Below, one piece after another: positions 23,899 to 32,925 of a DNA stretch of 64,000 bases; position 1 is the stretch's first letter, and every line of letters begins with the position of its first letter. The stretch spans positions 32,512-96,511 of the forward strand of contig SVMF01000009.1 in the NCBI GenBank assembly GCA_015067565.1, given 5' to 3'. The notes under the pieces are model-generated. The model ran no database searches and had not been told where the DNA came from. It saw only the letters and a list, made by a program, of their open reading frames with translations. Origin of the DNA: Oscillospiraceae bacterium (GTDB taxonomy: Bacteria > Bacillota > Clostridia > Oscillospirales > Oscillospiraceae). Both the position numbers and the translations under genes were made by a program.

Positions 23899-26800
23899 AT
23901 GAAATTTGATACGCTGCAGAGAGTGGCGAAGTACAGCAAAGCCCGAAAACGCAAAAAGCGTTGGCAAAAGCTGGTTACTTGTCTTGCTGCGGTTGTGGTG
24001 TTCTGCACAGCATATGCGCTGATCCTTCCGGCAATCACAAAGGAACGGCCAAAATATTGTGGTATGCAGGAGCATACGCACAGTGCCTCGTGCTATGAGG
24101 AGGGTCAGCGTCTGCTGACCTGTGATCCTGTTGTCGAGGGGCAGATGCTTCTGCATTCGCACAATGAGTTGTGCTACGATGCCCAGGGGAACCTGATCTG
24201 CATGCTTGAGGAACTTACAGGTCATACGCATGGGATGCAATGCTTCGAGCTGGATCTGGTCTGTGTCAGCGACGACGAAGCGCATACGCATACGGATGGA
24301 TGCTATGCAGCTCGCAGCTTGTGCAATCTTCCAATGGCACACAGCCATACAGACACCTGCTATGCAGAAGGCAAGCTGATCTGTCCTTATCCCGAAATTT
24401 TGGAGCACGTACATAACGATGCCTGCTTCACAAGGGTTGATGCGACGCTGCTTTGCGAAAAGACGGAGCATGTTCATGATGAGAACTGCTTGGTTGATCG
24501 AACGGCAGATGTCGAAAGGGAAGAGGATTGGCTTGAGACCCTCCCGAAAGAGGAACTGAGTGAAAACTGGGCGCTCGATACGCTGAGCATTGCAGAGAGC
24601 CAGCTTGGCTATCAAGAGAGCAAAGAGAACTACGAGATACTGCCGTCCGGTGTCAAGAAGGGCTACAGTCGCTATGGCGCATGGTACGGCGACCATTACG
24701 GCGACTGGTGCGCAATGTTTGTCAGCTTCTGTCTGAACTACGCAGAGGTCGATTCCGAGTTCCTGCCCTTTGAGGCCAACTGCCAGACTTGGGTGGAAAA
24801 GCTCGAGGAGCTTGAACTTTATCATAAGGCGAATGAATATCCTGCCGGACCCGGCGATATTATCTTCTTTGATTATGAGGGGGATGAGAGCGCTGATCAT
24901 GTAGGCATTGTTGTTGAAATTATTGAACCGGATGAGAAGGAAAAAGACAAGCTTCCTGTCATCAAAACGATTGAGGGCAACTCCAGCAACTGCGTTGAGT
25001 ATAAGGAATATTCGGTAGCTGACCGCAAACTGATGGGCTACTGCGACGTGGACAAGGCTCAGCGCAATTATATCGAAAAATGCGTACATACCAAAACCTA
25101 CGAGACTGAGTTGTTCCGCGTGAGTGCGAGCTATGTAGCTGCGGCTGGGATTCCTGAGGAAGCGGAGCTGATGGTTCGCAGCATCATGCCGGATACCGCA
25201 ATTTATGGAAGCTGCCATGCGGATGCAGAAGCATTTTTGGGAGCTGATTGTGCAGACGTGGTAAGCTGTAAAATTACCGATTTTAAGCTATATGACATCT
25301 GCTTCACGCTCGATGGACAGGAGATAGAGCCATCGTCTTGGGTAGATGTTGAAATTCAACTCCACGATGCACAATTGAGTGCAAATGAATCGGTTACTGT
25401 GATCCATTATCGTGATGATGGTGTTGAGATTCCGGATGATGTTGCGTTCACGACCTATGACAGCGGCCTTACAACCAGCTTTGAGACAGATAGCTTCTCT
25501 CTGTTTGCTGTTGTTACAACACAAGAACAGGTCGTACCCATTATCTGCCTGAACAAATTCAGCATCACAAGCACCAATATTCAGTCCTTGGCGGGTAGAC
25601 GATATATGATCACTGCCGGCGATTATGCGTTGGCTCTGAGCGACGACCAAATGCTTGCTACTGAGCTTACTGTTGCTCAGACAGATGATCGCAGAACGGC
25701 TTCTGAGGAGCTTGTGTGTTGGGAATTTGAACAGAGCTCTGGTACAAGGTATTATATCAAGACAGTTCGAAACGATACAAATTATTACCTAAGTATCGCA
25801 GATACCGCATTCGAGGTAGTGACGGAAAAGGGTGATGCTACCGTTTTCACAGCTACACGCAGCGGTACAAACCTTACAATTGCAAACGGTAGCTTGTATC
25901 TAAACCTTTCGGATGTCGGTGTGAGCGCCGGAACTTCTTCTAATCTGAGCCTCTACACGATCCCTTCGGGAGAGTTTACAGTCACTTTCGATGGTCAGAT
26001 TGGTAAAGCTGCTTATTTTATGAACAGCGGACAGAGCCAAACTTATAAGTTTGATGATTCGAAGAAGTGGGATGTCAAAACTACCAACAACGGTTATGTG
26101 ACGTTGCCCACCGCAGAGGAGACACAGACTCCGGGCAATTATCCGTTGAAGCTGAATGGTTGGTATGACATTATCAACAAGGTCTTTTACGACAGCTCTA
26201 TGCTTGGACAGCAGATTCGTGTTACAAATAATACGATTTTCTATCCGGAATGGATCCCAGCTTCGTACGATATTGGACGTGATGTGAATGTCATCAAGGG
26301 TCAGCCCGATACAAGCGATTTTATCCAGACACATGTTTACGATTACACCGAGCTTTTTAATACGCATAGCGCAAATTATAATGAGTCTACGAAAGCTTGG
26401 GAATTTGATCCGAACAGCGAGCTTGGATTTATCTTCTTCGATTATCTTACCACAGGCAATATAGGTAACATCAGCAACAAAAACCAGGCGGTTGATGGTG
26501 TTACGGTAAATGCCGAAAAAACGAACGGTAGACGTGGGTCATCTACGAGCTTCCCCGGCACGATAACCACGGGCATCGCAAATGATCAGCGACTTGAAGC
26601 GCTTTTCGGCACAAAGCCTCTGGCCGGCAGACACAATGTCGGTGAGGCGGACTGGCTGTACAGTTTTGATCCGGATACCGGTTTTTACTACTATAATAGT
26701 GCGAAAAATGCCGCTTCCTACAATCAAAGCGAGCAACGCTTCTATGTTTATGACTATGTTGTCAATATTGACAGCCAGAACAGCTTGAATGACTTCTTGC

Positions 26801-28959
26801 CGCTTAATTACGGCCAGCATCAGTATGCCGAGAAGGATAATGAGGCGAATTACTGGTTTGGTATGAAGAGCGAGATTACATTCTATCTGCCGGATGACAG
26901 TGGTAGCGGAAAGAATAAGTCTACGAACGGAACGGATATGCAGCTTCGCTTCTCGGGTGACGATGATATTTGGATTTTCATTGATGACAATCTCGTTCTT
27001 GACCTGGGCGGCGTGCATGATGTCGTTTATGGCGAGGTTAATTTCTCGACCGGTAAGGTTACGACAGGACAAGCTCTTTCTTCAAGTGCTATTGCGCAAG
27101 ACACAGCACCTTCTTATGCGGATATGCCCGGTGTTACCTATGGCGCAGCCGGAGTTACCACGATGGATCTTCCTGATGTGATTGAGGGAGGTAAGGAGCA
27201 CAAAATCACGATCTATTACTTGGAGCGTGGATCCTCGCTCTCGAACTGTGCAGTCTACTTTAATCTTTCTCCTGCCTACGAGCTTCAGATTACGAAGACA
27301 GATCCGAGCTTGAATGAGGAGGGAGCACATGACAACCTTCCGGGGAAACCACTCGCTGGAGCTCAATTCCAAGTCTTTGATGATGCGGCATGCACAACTC
27401 CCTCTACACTGTACATCATTGGCGAGGACGGCAGCAGAGTGGAAAGCGTCGACTCCATATTTACCACAGGTGCTGACGGTATCGTGAGATGCTGGGGACT
27501 GTTCCCGAATAAAACATACTACATAAAAGAGATCAAACCACCGAGTGGATATCCCGGTATGTCGGAATATCTTATTAAGATTGACCTGAATGCTGTTGGT
27601 GAGGCTGTTATTGTCACGCTTGACAGCAACGGTAGCGAGTGGAAATTTGCCGATGCATATTACCGTTCAAGCGAAAACGAGCATCTGATCCATATTGATG
27701 TTTATAATGAGAAATTTATAACTTCTCAGGAAGATGCCCACCGTTCCTTGTCTGTAATGAAGGAATGGGCGGAGGGCAGTGAAAACATTCCGGATGAGAT
27801 CGAGGTCACACTTCTTGCAAACGGGGAACCTACGAACCGAAAGCTCACCATTGGCAAGGAAGATGACTGGAAAGCGACCTTCTATTACCTGCCGGTCAGA
27901 GATGCTGATGGTAAGGAAATCGAGTATTCGGTTGTCGAAACTTCTGTGATCGGCTTTGTACCGAGCTATGAGTATGTGGAGGGAGAGAAGTACACCGTTG
28001 TTGTTCAAGAGGCTAACTGGGGAACGGTTACAACACTTGAAGACGGTAAGACATATCGTTTCGTTGCCAGCAGCAGAGCGGTTTCGAACGAAGGTGGAAG
28101 TTCACTCGTGGCACATACGCCTTCGGAAACAGATACCGAGCAACAGTGGATTGCGCATTATGTGACGAATGGATTCCTGCTGCAAAATGTTGCGCACCCG
28201 ACGCGCTATATGTCTATCAGCACATCAAGTGCTACAGCGGTTGTGGGATCTAACGGTAATGAACCAAGCGGAAACAATGTCACGATCAATCTTACCAATG
28301 GATCACTGAAATCAAGGGCTACCAGCGTTGGCCGCAATGCTTCTCTGTATTACAGCAATGGCAGCTATAGAGGTAGTGCGTGGAGTTCAACCTCGTTTAC
28401 AACCTACGTTTACAACGAGGCAATTGTGGAAGAAGTTGACAATCCTCCGTACTGGAAGGTTACGAACACACCGCGACCGACGCACATAAACATACCGATA
28501 CAAAAGAATTGGGACCGTACGCTTCCGGGCTCAAGCAAGAAGGAGGTTACCTTCAGCCTTTACTATGTGGCAGAGGGTAAGAATCCTGAACTTAAGGGCA
28601 CGATTGCGTTGAATGAACAGAATGTTTGGTTTAACGAATTTGTGAATATGCCCGTTCCTGAGGAGGGCGCATTCTACTGTGTCATAGAAAATACGACGGA
28701 ATTTGATGTGCGATATGGCGATAACCTCGTTAAGATCATCATCGACGGAAAACTGAGAGAGGCTTCCAAGGTTGTTCTTGACGATGAAGGGAAAGCGGTA
28801 CAGGTTGATATTACCAACAGCTTCCTTCTGGTCATGCCCGCCACAGGTGGGGTCGGTACCCAATGGTATACAATAGGAGGACTTGTGTTGATCGTTGCAA
28901 GTTTGCTCCTGATGTATAAACGTCAAAAATGCAGAAAGGAGGATTATATATCTTCCTAA
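23899..28959 (+). CDS. giant pilus tip adhesin-like protein: HxH repeats, CHAP, fibro-slime, Cna-B, sortase signal
   Basis: A 1686-aa surface protein. After an N-terminal transmembrane signal (about 22-46) come seven repeats of an xHxHxxxCY-type motif (e.g. EHTHSASCYEEG, AHSHTDTCYAEG; about 55-210). Next is a CHAP-type amidase domain (DWCAMFVSFC, later DHVGIVVE; about 225-375). A beta-rich region leads to a fibro-slime domain (DMQLRFSGDDDIWIFIDDNLVLDLGGVHD; about 1000-1040). At least three Cna-B/SpaA-like domains follow. The C-terminus is MPATGG, a hydrophobic helix and KRQKCRK, so a sortase should anchor it. It may act as both adhesin and cell-wall hydrolase. The start has only a weak SD. 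Confidence 0.87.
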   Translation: MKFDTLQRVAKYSKARKRKKRWQKLVTCLAAVVVFCTAYALILPAITKERPKYCGMQEHTHSASCYEEGQRLLTCDPVVEGQMLLHSHNELCYDAQGNLICMLEELTGHTHGMQCFELDLVCVSDDEAHTHTDGCYAARSLCNLPMAHSHTDTCYAEGKLICPYPEILEHVHNDACFTRVDATLLCEKTEHVHDENCLVDRTADVEREEDWLETLPKEELSENWALDTLSIAESQLGYQESKENYEILPSGVKKGYSRYGAWYGDHYGDWCAMFVSFCLNYAEVDSEFLPFEANCQTWVEKLEELELYHKANEYPAGPGDIIFFDYEGDESADHVGIVVEIIEPDEKEKDKLPVIKTIEGNSSNCVEYKEYSVADRKLMGYCDVDKAQRNYIEKCVHTKTYETELFRVSASYVAAAGIPEEAELMVRSIMPDTAIYGSCHADAEAFLGADCADVVSCKITDFKLYDICFTLDGQEIEPSSWVDVEIQLHDAQLSANESVTVIHYRDDGVEIPDDVAFTTYDSGLTTSFETDSFSLFAVVTTQEQVVPIICLNKFSITSTNIQSLAGRRYMITAGDYALALSDDQMLATELTVAQTDDRRTASEELVCWEFEQSSGTRYYIKTVRNDTNYYLSIADTAFEVVTEKGDATVFTATRSGTNLTIANGSLYLNLSDVGVSAGTSSNLSLYTIPSGEFTVTFDGQIGKAAYFMNSGQSQTYKFDDSKKWDVKTTNNGYVTLPTAEETQTPGNYPLKLNGWYDIINKVFYDSSMLGQQIRVTNNTIFYPEWIPASYDIGRDVNVIKGQPDTSDFIQTHVYDYTELFNTHSANYNESTKAWEFDPNSELGFIFFDYLTTGNIGNISNKNQAVDGVTVNAEKTNGRRGSSTSFPGTITTGIANDQRLEALFGTKPLAGRHNVGEADWLYSFDPDTGFYYYNSAKNAASYNQSEQRFYVYDYVVNIDSQNSLNDFLPLNYGQHQYAEKDNEANYWFGMKSEITFYLPDDSGSGKNKSTNGTDMQLRFSGDDDIWIFIDDNLVLDLGGVHDVVYGEVNFSTGKVTTGQALSSSAIAQDTAPSYADMPGVTYGAAGVTTMDLPDVIEGGKEHKITIYYLERGSSLSNCAVYFNLSPAYELQITKTDPSLNEEGAHDNLPGKPLAGAQFQVFDDAACTTPSTLYIIGEDGSRVESVDSIFTTGADGIVRCWGLFPNKTYYIKEIKPPSGYPGMSEYLIKIDLNAVGEAVIVTLDSNGSEWKFADAYYRSSENEHLIHIDVYNEKFITSQEDAHRSLSVMKEWAEGSENIPDEIEVTLLANGEPTNRKLTIGKEDDWKATFYYLPVRDADGKEIEYSVVETSVIGFVPSYEYVEGEKYTVVVQEANWGTVTTLEDGKTYRFVASSRAVSNEGGSSLVAHTPSETDTEQQWIAHYVTNGFLLQNVAHPTRYMSISTSSATAVVGSNGNEPSGNNVTINLTNGSLKSRATSVGRNASLYYSNGSYRGSAWSSTSFTTYVYNEAIVEEVDNPPYWKVTNTPRPTHINIPIQKNWDRTLPGSSKKEVTFSLYYVAEGKNPELKGTIALNEQNVWFNEFVNMPVPEEGAFYCVIENTTEFDVRYGDNLVKIIIDGKLREASKVVLDDEGKAVQVDITNSFLLVMPATGGVGTQWYTIGGLVLIVASLLLMYKRQKCRKEDYISS

Positions 28960-29015
28960 TGCGTACAAATTCGCTCAAAAATTCAATCTGATAAAACATG
29001 AAAGGAAAAATTGTC

Positions 29016-30587
29016 ATGAAAAAAGCATTTAGCATTCTCTTGGCACTGGCTCTCATTTTGAGCCTGTCCAGCTTCGTAATGGCTGCAAACATTACGATTA
29101 AAGACGGAGCAGCAGGCTCTGAGTATGCAGCATACCGTATTTTGAACGCAACCGACGGTGGCGAAGGCAAATTTGCATATACCCTCAACGACAAGTATGC
29201 TGACATCCTCTACGCTGTCACCGGCAAGAGCGACCTGGCGGACATCATTGAATACATTTCCGCACTTGATTCCGATGGCGTTCGCGCATTCTCTGATGCA
29301 ACCTACAAGGCTATCATCGAGGCTGATCCCGCTCTTGATGCAGACTACACCTCAGTCGATGGTACATTTGCTAATGTCGAGCAGGGCTACTACCTGATCG
29401 CTGAGAGCAAGGTTGGCGACATGACTGATACCTTCTCTCTGGTTATGCTTACCACTGCAGGCAAGGAAAATGTTACGATCAAGTCTAAGGAAGACAAGCC
29501 TACCGTTCAGAAGCAGGTTATGGAGAAGAATGACTCCACCGACTTTGAGGTTTGGGGCGACAGTGCCGACTACGACTTCAACGATACCATTCCTTACACC
29601 ATCACCGGCAGAATCTCTAATAAGTATGACAACTATAGAAGCTACTACTATAGCATCAATGACTCTATGGAAGACGGCCTGACCTTCAACCGGGATGCTA
29701 AGATTTATGTTGCTAATGGCGACGAAATGTACGAGGTAACCGAGTATTTCAAGCTCACCGTTACCACCAGCGAAAACACCGGCTACGCAAACGGCTTCAC
29801 TGCTGAGTGCAACCTGAAGGAACTGGACGAAGAGTGCGACGAGTTCGTTATCACTTCCGATAGCCTGATTCTTGTTGAGTATTCTGTCACCCTGAATGAA
29901 CACGCCATTGCAGGACCTGAGGGCAATAAGAACACTGTATACCTCGAGTACGAAAACGATCCGTACAACGAAGGTGACGGCGACATTAACACTCCCGATA
30001 AACCCGGTGAGGGCGAAGACGATGACGATGACGATAAGCCCGGCCAGACCGAAGGCGACACCAACATTGTTTTCACTTATGACCTGGTTCTGAACAAGGT
30101 TGACAAGGATGGCAATGCACTGGAAGGCGCAGGTTTCACACTCTTTAAGTGGATCAACAACGACGGTCAGGAGTACTGGGAGAGAGTCGGCGAGGAGATC
30201 ACCGGCGTTACCACATTCTACTATGAGAGCATCGACAACGGCAAGTATAAGCTGGTTGAGACCAAGGTTCCTGAAGGCTACAACAGATGCGAAGACCTGA
30301 TCTTTGAGGTCGTCGGCGACTACGACACCACGAAGGATCCCGTTGAGCTGACCAGGCTTTATGTTGTCAATGAGGACGGCGAGGATATCTCCACTGAGGA
30401 GAATACTCTCTTCATTGCAAATCTTGAGATGGGCACCGTTACAACCAACATCGTTAACCACACTGGTGCTGAGTTGCCCGAGACCGGTGGCATGGGCACT
30501 ACCATGATCTATATTGCCGGCGCTGTTCTGCTCGTTGGCGCAATCGTGCTTCTGGTTGCTAAGAAGCGCATGAACTCTGCTGAGTAA
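29016..30587 (+). CDS. major (backbone) pilin, LPETG-anchored
   Basis: A 523-aa secreted protein: signal peptide MKKAFSILLALALILSLSSFVMA, an N-terminal pilin domain ending in EDKPTVQKQV, whose Lys is a candidate for intermolecular linkage, an acidic linker with a D6 run, and a C-terminal Cna-B domain with the E-box YKLVETKVPEGY. LPETGG is followed by a hydrophobic helix and KKRMNSAE. Codon bias is strong, unlike the flanking adhesin, as expected for the abundant shaft subunit. ATG 29016 is used because AAAGGA lies 9 nt upstream. Confidence 0.9.
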   Translation: MKKAFSILLALALILSLSSFVMAANITIKDGAAGSEYAAYRILNATDGGEGKFAYTLNDKYADILYAVTGKSDLADIIEYISALDSDGVRAFSDATYKAIIEADPALDADYTSVDGTFANVEQGYYLIAESKVGDMTDTFSLVMLTTAGKENVTIKSKEDKPTVQKQVMEKNDSTDFEVWGDSADYDFNDTIPYTITGRISNKYDNYRSYYYSINDSMEDGLTFNRDAKIYVANGDEMYEVTEYFKLTVTTSENTGYANGFTAECNLKELDEECDEFVITSDSLILVEYSVTLNEHAIAGPEGNKNTVYLEYENDPYNEGDGDINTPDKPGEGEDDDDDDKPGQTEGDTNIVFTYDLVLNKVDKDGNALEGAGFTLFKWINNDGQEYWERVGEEITGVTTFYYESIDNGKYKLVETKVPEGYNRCEDLIFEVVGDYDTTKDPVELTRLYVVNEDGEDISTEENTLFIANLEMGTVTTNIVNHTGAELPETGGMGTTMIYIAGAVLLVGAIVLLVAKKRMNSAE

Positions 30588-30603
30588 TTGATGCCTGTTG
30601 TAA

Positions 30604-30629
30604 CGTGGGGAGGGTAATCCCTCCCCACG
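30604..30629 (+). promoter_or_regulatory. strong hairpin after the major pilin gene
   Basis: A perfect 11-bp GC-rich stem CGTGGGGAGGG/CCCTCCCCACG with loop TAAT but no T-run. It is more likely an mRNA stabiliser or processing barrier than a full terminator, letting pilin mRNA outnumber sortase mRNA. Confidence 0.75.
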
Positions 30630-30653
30630 AGATAAGCGTTAGGAGAGCCCAGG

Positions 30654-31472
30654 ATGAAAAAACGTTTTTCTACCATTCTTTTAATATTGGTGTTTCTTGT
30701 TGGGTTGTCCTTGCTCTTATATCCGACGATCAGTAATTACTGGAATTCCTTGCATCAATCTCGCGCCATCGCCGGCTATGTCGACGAGGTGCGAAACTTG
30801 ACAAAGGAAAAATGTGATAGACTCTGGGTGCAGGCCGAAGAGTATAACAGAAAGGTCAGCATTCTCGGGAACCGTTGGCAGATCAGCGCAGATGAGCGCG
30901 AGGAATACTACAAGCAGCTTGATGTTTCGGGCAACGGTATCATGGGATATATTGAGATTCAGGATATCGGAGTTTCCCTCCCGGTCTACCATGGCACGGA
31001 GGACTCAGTTCTCCAGATCGCCATTGGACACCTTGAGGGCACGTCCCTTCCGTCAGGTGGTAGCAGCTCTCACTGCATCCTTTCGGGGCACCGCGGGCTG
31101 CCGTCTGCGACACTGTTTACCGATCTTGACAAGCTTATACCCGGCGATATTTTTACGCTCAATGTACTTGATCGAACATTGACCTACGAAATTTACGAGA
31201 TTCTGACAGTCTTGCCGCATGAGGTCAATAATCTGCGTATTGAGCCGGGGGAAGACCTGTGTACCCTGGTTACCTGTACTCCGTACGGTGTAAATACGCA
31301 CCGTTTGCTACTTAAGGCGCATCGTATTGAGAATATAGAGCAGGAAAAGGCCATCCGCGTGACGGCGGATGCCATGCAGATCGAACCGATCGTTGTTGCG
31401 CCGATGCTTGCCATACCGATGCTGATGGTATTGTTTATTGTGCTGATCGCTCAGCCGAAAAAGAAGAAATGA
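30654..31472 (+). CDS. class C (pilin-polymerising) sortase
   Basis: A 272-aa membrane sortase with an N-terminal transmembrane helix, the catalytic His in LSGHRG, the Cys in the TLVTCTPYG motif and a following Arg (NTHRLLLKAHR), plus a second C-terminal hydrophobic helix (VVAPMLAIPMLMVLFIVLIA) typical of class C. It should join pilin subunits through their LPxTG threonines. It lies directly after the major pilin. Confidence 0.92.
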   Translation: MKKRFSTILLILVFLVGLSLLLYPTISNYWNSLHQSRAIAGYVDEVRNLTKEKCDRLWVQAEEYNRKVSILGNRWQISADEREEYYKQLDVSGNGIMGYIEIQDIGVSLPVYHGTEDSVLQIAIGHLEGTSLPSGGSSSHCILSGHRGLPSATLFTDLDKLIPGDIFTLNVLDRTLTYEIYEILTVLPHEVNNLRIEPGEDLCTLVTCTPYGVNTHRLLLKAHRIENIEQEKAIRVTADAMQIEPIVVAPMLAIPMLMVLFIVLIAQPKKKK

Positions 31473-31481
31473 GGTGATATT

Positions 31482-32138
31482 GTGCAGATCAGAAGAATCC
31501 TTGTGTCGATCATCATCTGCTTCTGCCTGACACTTAATATTGCTGCTGCCGGACCTCTGGATGAGGGGAGAACCGGATCGATCACGGTGAAAATGTCCTT
31601 TGAGGACAAGCCGGTCCCCGGTGGAACGCTGACGATCTATCAGGTCGCTGTTCCCGTTTGGCAGGAGGATCATTATGAATTTGTCTATACGCAGCCTTTT
31701 GATGATTGTCTGTTACCTCTCGATGATTTCAGCACACCCGACTCGGCCAATGGGTTTGTCGAGTATGTGATCGATCACGATATTTTGGGTATAGAAGAGA
31801 CGATCAGCGATCATGGCGTGGTTATGTTCGATCGCCTGGAGCAAGGACTGTATTTGCTCGTTCAGCAGGAGGCTGCAGAAGGCTATTTTTGCGCAACACC
31901 TTTCATGATCAGCGTTCCGATGTATGTCGAGGATGATTGGGTTTATGATATCGATGCTACACCAAAGGTGGATCTCGAGCGTGAGCCTGTTCCGCCTCCT
32001 CCTGTTACACCTCCCGATATCCCCCAGACGGGTATGCTGCAGTGGCCGATTCCTGTGATGGCGATTTCCGGCATTGCGCTTTTCATGACTGGTTGGTTAC
32101 TCTTCTTCAGAAGAAAGAGCCGTGGCGATGAAGCGTAG
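31482..32138 (+). CDS. minor/basal pilin with IPQTG sorting signal
   Basis: A 218-aa secreted protein with a signal peptide (residues 1-23, ending IAAAG), one SpaA/Cna-B-like domain with VPGGTLTIYQVA and the E-box-like LYLLVQQEAAEGY, a Pro-rich linker (PVPPPPVTPPD), then IPQTG, a hydrophobic helix and RRKSRGDEA. The Pro-rich tail is typical of basal pilins that link the shaft to the wall. It starts with GTG 31482 behind GAGGTGAT. Confidence 0.85.
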   Translation: MQIRRILVSIIICFCLTLNIAAAGPLDEGRTGSITVKMSFEDKPVPGGTLTIYQVAVPVWQEDHYEFVYTQPFDDCLLPLDDFSTPDSANGFVEYVIDHDILGIEETISDHGVVMFDRLEQGLYLLVQQEAAEGYFCATPFMISVPMYVEDDWVYDIDATPKVDLEREPVPPPPVTPPDIPQTGMLQWPIPVMAISGIALFMTGWLLFFRRKSRGDEA

Positions 32139-32781
32139 TTTTGGTGCGATCTTTATGGTTCTTGGGCTTGCGCTTTTGACGGGTGCGTTGCTTCTGTATC
32201 TGAGCAACCATAAGGAAGAGGAACAGGCTGAGCTTTCGGTGCAGGAATTCATGCCGCAAGTGGTTGAACGCATCGAGCTTAATGTGCAGGCACTCAAACA
32301 ACAGGTTGACATGCAGGAAAGTCCATCTGAATCTGTTGAGAGTGAGTCGCAGATGCCGTATGAACCGGACTATTACAGCACAGAAATGACGGTCGAAACA
32401 ATTGACGGTTATGATTTTATTGGCTATTTAACAATTGATAAACTGGATCTGCAGCTGCCGATCCTTGCGCAGTCAGATGATGCGAAGCTGAAAAAATCGC
32501 CGTGCCGTTTTTCAGGCGCGACGAAAACCAACGATCTTGTGATTGGTGCACATAATTATAGTCGTCATTTTGGCAGGATCACGGAACTCAAGAGTGGAGA
32601 TATCATTTATCTAACCGATATGGACGGAAGAATATGGAAATATACCTATGTGACACAAGAGATTTTAGGACCCAATGATGTCGATATTCTTACAAATGCA
32701 GAATACGCGCTGACGCTTTTCACCTGTACCTACGGTGGTCGTAGCCGTATTACGCTTCGCTTTGATCTTGTGGAGACATAA
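32128..32781 (+). CDS. second sortase
   Basis: A 217-aa sortase with one N-terminal transmembrane segment, the catalytic His in VIGAHNYSRHFG, the Cys in LTLFTCTYGG and Arg in SRITLRF. It lacks the C-terminal helix of class C, so it may be the housekeeping-type enzyme that fixes the finished pilus to the wall; its class is uncertain. It overlaps the basal pilin by 11 nt. A GTG at 32122 is an alternative start. Confidence 0.85.
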   Translation: MKRSFGAIFMVLGLALLTGALLLYLSNHKEEEQAELSVQEFMPQVVERIELNVQALKQQVDMQESPSESVESESQMPYEPDYYSTEMTVETIDGYDFIGYLTIDKLDLQLPILAQSDDAKLKKSPCRFSGATKTNDLVIGAHNYSRHFGRITELKSGDIIYLTDMDGRIWKYTYVTQEILGPNDVDILTNAEYALTLFTCTYGGRSRITLRFDLVET

Positions 32782-32818
32782 GTGTAAAAAGTCCGAAATT
32801 GAAAATTTGATAAAACAA

Positions 32819-32868
32819 TTCCCTGCAAAATCAGGAGTTCTTTCCTGTATTTTGCAGGGAATTTTCAA
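32819..32868 (+). terminator. terminator at the end of the pilus operon
   Basis: A long, slightly bulged stem CCCTGCAAAATCAGGA / TCCTGTATTTTGCAGGG followed by AATTTTC. It lies between convergent transcription units and may serve both. Confidence 0.85.
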
Positions 32869-32925
32869 CTTTTTGTTGGAAGTGTTTTAATGAAATGAGA
32901 TTTATTAGCAGTCCCTTAATTCTTT

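Noticed and set aside
24910-25218. 455-aa minus-strand ORF 23851-25218 as a membrane protein
   Set aside because: Antisense to the pilus tip gene, whose domains are intact on the plus strand.
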